NCBI GenBank assembly: GCA_014729955.1
Contig: WJJA01000093.1
Coordinates: 1 to 8,076, forward strand
Origin: a bacterium
GTDB taxonomy: Bacteria > Electryoneota > Electryoneia > Electryoneales > Electryoneaceae
Length of the DNA stretch: 8,076 nucleotides
Direction of reading: 5' to 3'
Below are positions 1 to 4,913 of this stretch, in pieces; positions within the stretch are counted from its first letter, which is position 1; the number at the start of each line of letters is the position of its first letter. Under the pieces are notes generated by a model that worked only from the letters and a program-made list of their open reading frames with translations, made no database searches and was not told the DNA's origin. The translations under genes were made by a program, and so were the position numbers.

Positions 1-496
1 CCCACGGACCGTACAGGTTGAGCGTCGGTTCCCGATCCGGTGTGATATGCAGCGCGGCCCCTGACACATCCGGGTAGCGCCACCAAGGCATATCCGGGTA
101 TAACCCAAGCGCCCCGGCCACACCCATCACACCCGTATCCTCACGCTGCAGCATGGATTGGACCATCGGCAGCCACCACGCCGGCTCGACAAACGCACGT
201 TTGGCCCACTGGTATTCAGTCTGCAGTGGAGGAGCCGCACCAAGCGCTCCGGAGGGCGGAGGCGGTTGAAGCGGCCGCACATCCTGGTGGCAGAACATCA
301 ACAATGCGTTGTCGTCCGGAACGGACAACGCTGCTTCATGGTAGGCGTGCAGCAGCGATTGGACCATCCCCAGCCGGAAGATCTCCAGCGGCAGCACCCC
401 ATGCACATGCTCCACGATACCCTGTTCGAGACGACGCAACTCCTCTTCGTTGTCGCCTGTGGAAATCAGAATCAATTTGCTGATTGGTGTGCTCAT
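1..496 (-). CDS. GT2-like glycosyltransferase (Glyco_tranf_2_5-like), 3' end outside window
   Basis: The N-terminal 165 residues are visible and the gene continues past the left edge. The protein opens with a hydrophobic strand (LILIST, residues 8-13). A predicted helical stretch leads to NALLMFCHQDVRP (63-75), and GVMGVAGA lies at 122-129. The order strand, then H-Q-D-V, then W-W...GV.GVAG is what I associate with the Glyco_tranf_2_5 group of GT-A-fold family 2 glycosyltransferases. There the HQD aspartate stands where the metal/nucleotide-sugar DxD motif normally lies. The likely role is cytoplasmic transfer of a sugar to a surface glycan; donor and acceptor cannot be read. A proline run (78-81) follows the motif and may be a flexible insertion. 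The start is secure: the ATG overlaps the upstream stop as ATGA, and AGGAG (plus-strand 502-506) sits 5 nt upstream. Family assignment is by motif recognition only. Confidence 0.72.
   Translation of the reverse strand, partial: MSTPISKLILISTGDNEEELRRLEQGIVEHVHGVLPLEIFRLGMVQSLLHAYHEAALSVPDDNALLMFCHQDVRPLQPPPPSGALGAAPPLQTEYQWAKRAFVEPAWWLPMVQSMLQREDTGVMGVAGALGLYPDMPWWRYPDVSGAALHITPDREPTLNLYGPW
493..496 (-). other. ATGA stop/start overlap coupling the two glycosyltransferase genes
   Basis: On the minus strand the TGA stop of the CDP-glycerol-transferase-like gene and the ATG of the following GT2-like gene share four bases. AGGAG lies 5 nt before the ATG, inside the end of the upstream gene. This supports both the downstream start and co-translation from one transcript. 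Confidence 0.9.
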
Positions 497-2202
497 GAGA
501 TCTCCTGACTTCCACGGTCCCGCAGGCAGACACATACATCACGTGCCACGGCTGCTCGGGTAAGATCCTGTTTCGACAATTTATGCTCGCGCAGACTTGC
601 ACGCAGGTACCCTTCCATACCATCGGCATCGGATCGAGCGATCCAGATATCCATCGGCGGGGGTCGCAGTACACGCCGTGTCCCGCCGGCGTACATAAAA
701 CGAATATAGCGGTCCACTTCCTGAGCATCACGGCCCTTGACTGAAGCGGGCAATCCTACCAGGCGTTCCGCGCTCAGCGCGGGCACGAGTGGTGCCTGCG
801 CCCGGCCGGCTGTACCGGGGCACCCTCCAATAAGAGGGAACAGCAATGCAAGATCGGGATCGGATCGGAAATGGTTGTAAAGACGAAACAGCCATCGATT
901 CCAACCCATGATGGTACCGCGACTGAACATCACATAGGGCTTTTGCCCGGCGGCAATCTCCTCCAGCAACCGTTCCACGGCTTGATCCGGGTGCTCTACC
1001 GCTGCCGCCGGCAACGCAATGTAATCGACCGGGCCGGTGGTGTCGTCCTGCGAGACGTCTTCCAGCAGCGGTGACGGTCGAGCGGCACGTGACACCACGC
1101 AGACACCGCGCTTGGGGACAGGTGGATGCGGGAACGTATCGCGGCCGTGTGTGAGCAGTTCCAGTGCAGCTTCAACCACACGCTCGGCGGCACGCCCCTC
1201 ACGGTCGGCCAGCAATTGCCGTGCAACCCACCGGCGCCGTTGCGATCGCTCTTCCGGATGGGCCAGGGCATGTTCCACCGCCGCTTCGGCCTCTTCCGGA
1301 GTCGCCGCCTCGTCGCCCACATCACGCCAGACATATTCAAGATCGCCCGGATCGTACTGTCCGAAGCCGGTCTGCTGCGGATTGTTGATCAACACCACCG
1401 GTTTGTCCAGGCAGATACACTCCATAAACGCCGAGGAAACATCGGAGATCATCAGGTCGGCCGCCGACATCCAGGGGGTCAAATCAGGCTCTTCGATGAA
1501 ATGCACATTCTCCTGCCGACGGGCAAGTTCCCGGTGCATGCTAACCCAGGCGGGATCGGAACCACCGTGCAGTTTGATCAACAGGTGTCGTCCCTCTTTC
1601 GCGAAGTTTGCAACTGTTTCTCCCAGGACCGGCACGGCCGACAGCTCCGCGTTGTGAGTCGGCGCGTAGAGCAGAACGTCGGCCTCCGGAGGGATCCCAA
1701 ACCGACGTAACAGCGCTTCCCGTGGAAACGTTCTTTCCCGGAACAGCGGATCGAGCTTCGGGAAACCGGTTGCGACGATCGGAATATGCACACGACCGCC
1801 TTCCAGGAGTCGTTCCCGATGGTACGGGCCGGGCACACACAGCAGGTCCGAAAGGTTTTCGCGTGCCGCCTGGATTCGATTGGTAAAGTACGTTCCTTTC
1901 GAAAGCAGGCCGTGCCCCAGGTTCACGACATGCCGGCATCCCTCCATACGAAACGGGATCACATCCCCGGTGAACGCGAGGTCGGGGTTCCACAGCGCCG
2001 GTGTTTCGACCCATTCCACGTTCCGAAGTGAACGCAAGACGTCCAGGTCCTCGTCGTGTAACGGGGCGATGATGTCTTCAGGGAGCGGATGGACCGAAAC
2101 CGCGACCTGGAAGCGATTCGAGTCGCGCAGGCATTCGAGCACCGGCATCAGGGCCGGCAGATGGACACGGTTGTGTATGTAGACCAACGCACGAACCGTC
2201 AT
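493..2202 (-). CDS. CDP-glycerol glycerophosphotransferase-like GT-B protein with C-terminal degenerate GT2-like domain
   Basis: The protein has 569 residues. Residues 1-350 resemble the catalytic half of TagF-type CDP-glycerol:poly(glycerophosphate) glycerophosphotransferases (Glyphos_transf). Visible landmarks are NLGHG (94-98), LLYAPTHN (177-184), LIKLHGGSD (208-216) and an ISDVSSAFMECICLDKPVVL block (252-271), which matches the family's D-x-S-S...E/D...KP nucleotide-binding signature. In the family this GT-B domain moves polyol phosphate or a related group from a CDP-activated donor onto a surface polymer. There is no signal peptide or obvious membrane segment. After a proline-rich linker (357-364), residues 365-540 show alternating hydrophobic strands and W.RWLFRLYNHFRSDPDLALLFPLIGG (434-460), reminiscent of a GT2 fold without a clear DxD. 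The substrate is unknown. The ATG has no convincing Shine-Dalgarno site and lies just 19 bp after a terminator. The stop overlaps the next gene as ATGA, so the two are translationally coupled. The GT-B call is fairly sure; the C-terminal call is tentative. Confidence 0.78.
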   Translation of the reverse strand: MTVRALVYIHNRVHLPALMPVLECLRDSNRFQVAVSVHPLPEDIIAPLHDEDLDVLRSLRNVEWVETPALWNPDLAFTGDVIPFRMEGCRHVVNLGHGLLSKGTYFTNRIQAARENLSDLLCVPGPYHRERLLEGGRVHIPIVATGFPKLDPLFRERTFPREALLRRFGIPPEADVLLYAPTHNAELSAVPVLGETVANFAKEGRHLLIKLHGGSDPAWVSMHRELARRQENVHFIEEPDLTPWMSAADLMISDVSSAFMECICLDKPVVLINNPQQTGFGQYDPGDLEYVWRDVGDEAATPEEAEAAVEHALAHPEERSQRRRWVARQLLADREGRAAERVVEAALELLTHGRDTFPHPPVPKRGVCVVSRAARPSPLLEDVSQDDTTGPVDYIALPAAAVEHPDQAVERLLEEIAAGQKPYVMFSRGTIMGWNRWLFRLYNHFRSDPDLALLFPLIGGCPGTAGRAQAPLVPALSAERLVGLPASVKGRDAQEVDRYIRFMYAGGTRRVLRPPPMDIWIARSDADGMEGYLRASLREHKLSKQDLTRAAVARDVCVCLRDRGSQEIS

Positions 2203-2221
2203 GGGAATTGTCCGAGTGTGA

Positions 2222-2252
2222 GAAAAACCCGCCGCAGGATTGCAGCGGCGGG
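2222..2252 (-). terminator. Rho-independent terminator after the PilZ-like/receiver-like gene
   Basis: Read on the minus strand, CCCGCCGC and GCGGCGGG form a perfect 8-bp GC stem around a 9-nt loop. Five T residues follow (plus-strand A at 2223-2227), then C and another T. The hairpin starts about 28 bp after the stop codon of the upstream gene at 2281. It ends 19 bp before the ATG of the glycosyltransferase pair, so it could also act as an attenuator for that pair. Confidence 0.88.
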
Positions 2253-2280
2253 TGAACAGTGCAAAAGAGGGACATCGCTG

Positions 2281-3924
2281 CTACATTTTTCGAGCCTTCT
2301 TCGGTCCCTTGCCCGTTTTCGCTTTCTTCGCCGCCTTCAGCTTGGGTGCGAACGCCTTGATACGGTTGTGGACACGCTCGGCGACCTCTTTCTCGTCGCC
2401 GCCCTTGTACTTGATGATATCCACCAGACCTTCATTCAACCACTGTTTCGCCTTCTCCTTGTCGACAAACGGCGCCAGCAGGATCACTCCCTTGTCCTTG
2501 TGCTTGCGCGCCCAGGCAAGGCTGCCCTTCAGGATCATCGGGAAGTTTTTACCGAATCCGTTCGCGTCGATGATCACCCACTCCACGTCCGTCGGATTCA
2601 GACCCGAAACCGGGTTGTCCCGTGTGAGCGATTTGACCAGCTTGTAATTGCTGCGATACAATGCAATGCCGAGGCGATACATGTTCAGGAGGTCGGGCGT
2701 GATGATCGCGATCTCAGGTCCTTCTCCCATGTCGCTGTGTTTCAACGCCCAAACCAGCTCACGGGCGACCTCTTCGGCCGGACGAGACGGATCGATCACA
2801 TCATACGCGCCGCGGTTGATCAACTCGAGTCGTTTCTCTTCCAGGAAGGGGCTTTCCTTCGACGCGAACCAGAACAGCGGCGTACGATTCAGCTCCTTAT
2901 CCTGCTGAATGCTGCGAGCAAGGTCGATCGAATCCTCGGCCCAGAGGTCTGCATCGACAATGATCAGATCGTTTCGGTCGGTTGTGAGTTCCTGGTGCAC
3001 ATATTCGAAGTCCACGTCTTCAATACGACGAACGATACCGTACTTGCCGAGCTTCTCCTCCCAGGTATCGTCATCGGACAACAGGAAGAAATGAGTTTTG
3101 TGAAGGTTCTTCTTGTAGGCGCCCGAAGCATCTTCCAGCATGCGGCGATGAGCATCCTTTTCACGCCGGATCAGAACCTGCGCCTTGTGCATCCAGTTGT
3201 TGTCAACCAGTTGCGCCAGCTGCTTGTAGTAATCCTCCGTCGGTGCTTTGACATGCCCTTCATACTGCTCGCCTTCCCCCTCAAAAATGGTACCGGTCAG
3301 GGGAATCGGCGGAGTGCCGTCCCCGGCGGAAATCACCGCTTTCTCGATCTTGAAGCCCTCTTCCGGCACATCATCGGGCAGGTCCGCCTTGAAACGGGCG
3401 TTGGTAATCGAGATCTGTGTCGGCTTGACCTCGTGCATTTCCCCCAGCACCTTCATTTTAATGCGGACATTATGACGCGCGGGCAGAGTTAACTCATACG
3501 GCTGTACGGTAACCTTCGGCAGGAAGATATTGTCCAGCTCCACGCCGCCCTGTCCTTCGAAATTGATCTCACGCTTGGCGACACCGCGAAAGGAGGTGTA
3601 TACCGCATACCCCCCCTCCACGAAACCTGTCTGAAACAGAATCGCCGGCTGCTTGATCCAGAAATCCGCCGGCGGTTCAGGCACAAAGGTCTGCACCATT
3701 AAAGTTTCAATGCCGGAATTGGTGACATGTACACCAATCACACGAGTGTGATAGTTGTCGCTTCCAGCGGCAGTAATCACCACGCGGCCCATCTTCATGA
3801 TCGGTCGCTGAAACCATTCGACCCAATTGCGAACCTCCCAGGTGCCCGCATCACGCGAAGGTACCAGGTAGGGTTTGATTGGATCCGGAACGTATGTCTT
3901 CTGCTGGGCCAAGCATCCCTCCAT
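2281..3924 (-). CDS. YcgR/PilZ-like protein with two degenerate receiver-like domains
   Basis: The protein has 547 residues from the ATG at 3924. Residues about 30-148 look like the beta-rich N-terminal domain found before PilZ in YcgR-type proteins. Residues about 148-245 resemble a PilZ barrel: an R-x-x-x-R pair (150, 154) is present, but the second c-di-GMP motif (D/N-x-S-x-x-G) is not recognisable. After a charged helical linker come two receiver-like units. Unit 1 (about 276-396) keeps the acidic cluster SDDD (283-286) and Asp324 in LIIVDAD, but has DPSRP where a receiver has its Lys-Pro. Unit 2 (about 403-525) keeps Asp453 in VIIDAN and a Lys in IIKYK, but lacks the acidic pair. The tail (from about 527) is Lys-rich. 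It has no output domain or membrane segment and is probably a cytoplasmic signalling or scaffold protein. Starts compete: TTG at 3912 has GGAGG 5 nt upstream, whereas TTG at 3945 would overlap the predicted -10 box. Function is inferred from domain resemblance only. Confidence 0.7.
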   Translation of the reverse strand: MEGCLAQQKTYVPDPIKPYLVPSRDAGTWEVRNWVEWFQRPIMKMGRVVITAAGSDNYHTRVIGVHVTNSGIETLMVQTFVPEPPADFWIKQPAILFQTGFVEGGYAVYTSFRGVAKREINFEGQGGVELDNIFLPKVTVQPYELTLPARHNVRIKMKVLGEMHEVKPTQISITNARFKADLPDDVPEEGFKIEKAVISAGDGTPPIPLTGTIFEGEGEQYEGHVKAPTEDYYKQLAQLVDNNWMHKAQVLIRREKDAHRRMLEDASGAYKKNLHKTHFFLLSDDDTWEEKLGKYGIVRRIEDVDFEYVHQELTTDRNDLIIVDADLWAEDSIDLARSIQQDKELNRTPLFWFASKESPFLEEKRLELINRGAYDVIDPSRPAEEVARELVWALKHSDMGEGPEIAIITPDLLNMYRLGIALYRSNYKLVKSLTRDNPVSGLNPTDVEWVIIDANGFGKNFPMILKGSLAWARKHKDKGVILLAPFVDKEKAKQWLNEGLVDIIKYKGGDEKEVAERVHNRIKAFAPKLKAAKKAKTGKGPKKARKM

Positions 3925-3943
3925 CTTCCCCCGGAACGTATGC

Positions 3944-3971
3944 AATATACAAACGTGGCACGGCTCAACAA
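3944..3971 (-). promoter_or_regulatory. Candidate sigma70-type promoter for the PilZ-like/receiver-like gene
   Basis: On the minus strand TTGTTG (3966-3971) and TATATT (3944-3949) are separated by 16 bp. The -10 box matches 5 of 6 consensus positions and the -35 box keeps TTG. Transcription would start near 3937, giving a leader of only about 13 nt to the ATG at 3924. A 6-bp dyad (3960-3979) overlaps the -35 box. A weaker alternative is TTGATA (4064-4069) with a poor -10 near 4041-4046. Confidence 0.4.
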
Positions 3972-4066
3972 AAAGCCGTTGTCCGTCTTTTTCGTGTTTG
4001 GTGTCTCGTCAGGTACAGCATCAATAGTAAAAAAGACTCGTTCTTATGATTTGCATGTTTCAATAT

Positions 4067-4081
4067 CAAGTCGACTACTTG
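4067..4081. promoter_or_regulatory. 15-bp dyad, candidate operator
   Basis: CAAGT-CGACT-ACTTG has perfect 5-bp arms around a 5-bp centre, and the 8-bp palindrome AGTCGACT (4069-4076) lies within it. The length and symmetry fit a TetR-family operator and it lies in the regulator's own divergent region. However, it is about 65 bp upstream of the predicted tetR -35 box, so its use is unproven. Confidence 0.3.
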
Positions 4082-4106
4082 CATTCTACAGGCCTACCAC
4101 GCCCGC

Positions 4107-4122
4107 AGGCAATCTGATGCCT
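4107..4122. repeat. Short inverted repeat upstream of the TetR promoter
   Basis: AGGCA and TGCCT form 5-bp arms around a 6-bp centre (ATCTGA). The dyad ends 24 bp before the predicted -35 box of the TetR-transporter operon, so it could be a regulator site. Arms this short can occur by chance. Confidence 0.22.
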
Positions 4123-4146
4123 CCCGGAGATTCGACGGTGAACCGC

Positions 4147-4175
4147 TTGACTTTGTCCAACGCAACCCGTATTGT
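4147..4175 (+). promoter_or_regulatory. Sigma70-type promoter for the TetR-transporter operon
   Basis: TTGACT (4147-4152, 5 of 6 consensus) and TATTGT (4170-4175, 4 of 6) are separated by the optimal 17 bp. Transcription would begin near 4182 and give a leader of about 120 nt before the ATG at 4305. This is the best promoter match in the divergent region. Confidence 0.55.
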
Positions 4176-4204
4176 ATGTAAAACGACTTGTGTATTTTCG
4201 TTTT

Positions 4205-4244
4205 CTGTATAGGGACGCAACGAGCCAAGCGTTTATGGATACAG
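4205..4244. promoter_or_regulatory. Split dyad CTGTAT...ATACAG in the tetR leader
   Basis: CTGTAT (4205-4210) and ATACAG (4239-4244) are exact reverse complements separated by 28 bp. The position, just downstream of the predicted transcription start, would suit autorepression. The wide spacing makes a single TetR dimer site unlikely, so two half-sites or chance are alternatives. Confidence 0.22.
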
Positions 4245-4276
4245 GGAAACGGTCTCATGGAATGGCTCGGGCGTCC

Positions 4277-4299
4277 CTCCCTGTGGGAGTGAAATGGAG
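4277..4299 (+). promoter_or_regulatory. Leader hairpin and Shine-Dalgarno site of the TetR gene
   Basis: CTCCC (4277-4281) and GGGAG (4285-4289) can form a 5-bp stem with a 3-nt loop. GGAG (4296-4299) follows, 5 nt before the ATG at 4305. The ribosome binding site fixes the start. The nearby small hairpin might modulate initiation, but it leaves GGAG free. Confidence 0.45.
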
Positions 4300-4304
4300 A
4301 GAGC

Positions 4305-4913
4305 ATGACACCGCAGGAACCCATCAGCGAAGCAGAGAAAAGGCAGGTCTTCTTCAGGGCGGCCGAACCGCTGTTCACTCGTTTCGGTTTCCGCAAGACC
4401 ACGGTGGATGAAATCTGTCATGACGCCGGCTATTCGCGCGGCACGTTCTATGATCTCTTCGACAACAAGCAGGATATGATGATCTCCCTGGTCATTGAAA
4501 AAGCAACCGCCGCCTTTGAAGCGTGGAGACGTGAGGACGATCCATCACAGCCGTTCCTCACACGGCTGCGCAGCATGATTGAGCACATCGGCGCCATGGT
4601 CCTGGAGAATCCTCTCATCATTGAAGCGCGAAAGGTGCAGGAGCTGTTTGAAGTGCACGGGCAGGCGTCCGCACGCCACCGTGACAATCCCATGCTGCTC
4701 TACCTGCATGCCATGATCGCTGAGGGTGTCGAGCGGGGCGAACTACGCCCGGTGGACCCGGAGCGGATGACCATGCTGCTGTTTATCGTGATCGACAACC
4801 TCTTTTTTCAGACCCGCGAATTGTACCATATGCCGTCCGGCCTGGAAGACGAAGCCTTTGGGGAGGAAGCCTGGCGTTTCATCGAGCGCGGCTTGAAAGG
4901 AATCGAGCGATGA
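4305..4913 (+). CDS. TetR/AcrR-family transcriptional regulator
   Basis: The protein has 202 residues, a normal length for the family. An N-terminal helix leads into the classic TetR helix-turn-helix: LFTRFGFRKTTVDEIC (23-38), then DAGYSRGTFYDLFDNKQDMM (40-59), which carries the G-x-x-x-G-T-x-Y-x-x-F-x-x-K recognition-helix signature. Residues about 60-200 are helical and lack a recognisable specific ligand-domain signature, so the inducer cannot be named. Family members bind palindromic operators as dimers and usually repress an adjacent transporter or enzyme gene. Here the stop overlaps the start of an MMPL/RND transporter as ATGA, so the regulator very probably controls its own operon and possibly the divergent gene. 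GGAG lies 5 nt before the ATG. The family call is secure; the target and ligand are inference. Confidence 0.93.
   Translation: MTPQEPISEAEKRQVFFRAAEPLFTRFGFRKTTVDEICHDAGYSRGTFYDLFDNKQDMMISLVIEKATAAFEAWRREDDPSQPFLTRLRSMIEHIGAMVLENPLIIEARKVQELFEVHGQASARHRDNPMLLYLHAMIAEGVERGELRPVDPERMTMLLFIVIDNLFFQTRELYHMPSGLEDEAFGEEAWRFIERGLKGIER
4910..4913 (+). other. ATGA overlap coupling the TetR regulator and transporter
   Basis: The transporter ATG (4910-4912) and the regulator TGA (4911-4913) share bases, and AAGGA lies 8 nt upstream inside the regulator gene. This indicates a single transcript with coupled translation and fixes the transporter start. Confidence 0.9.

Larger units (their letters stand above)
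3946..4304. other. Divergent, AT-richer intergenic region
   Basis: This stretch separates the minus-strand PilZ-like gene from the plus-strand TetR gene. It is visibly richer in A and T than the flanking genes, mainly at 3946-4090 and 4165-4210. It holds one candidate promoter in each direction and several short inverted repeats: 3960-3979, 4067-4081, 4107-4122, and 4205-4210 with 4239-4244. I see no tRNA, convincing small-RNA signature or small gene with a ribosome binding site in it. Confidence 0.75.

Noticed and set aside
1037..1710. Two overlapping plus-strand frames of about 200 codons
   Set aside because: Both are antisense to the CDP-glycerol-transferase-like gene, whose motifs are continuous through this region. 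The Ser/Arg-rich products have no recognisable domain.
2089..3492. 467-codon open frame on the plus strand
   Set aside because: It lies antisense to two well-supported minus-strand genes and runs through the terminator between them. The product is rich in Arg/His/Gln with no recognisable domain, and no Shine-Dalgarno site precedes it. It is a codon-bias shadow.
3960..3979. ACGGCT/AGCCGT hairpin as a plus-strand terminator
   Set aside because: No plus-strand gene ends upstream of it, and the next T run begins several bases after the stem. It is better treated as a possible operator element over the minus-strand -35 box.
3727..4212. 161-codon plus-strand frame spanning the 5' end of the PilZ-like gene and the intergenic region
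   Set aside because: The first part is antisense to coding sequence. No ribosome binding site precedes its start or the in-frame ATG near 3940, and it passes through the predicted tetR promoter.
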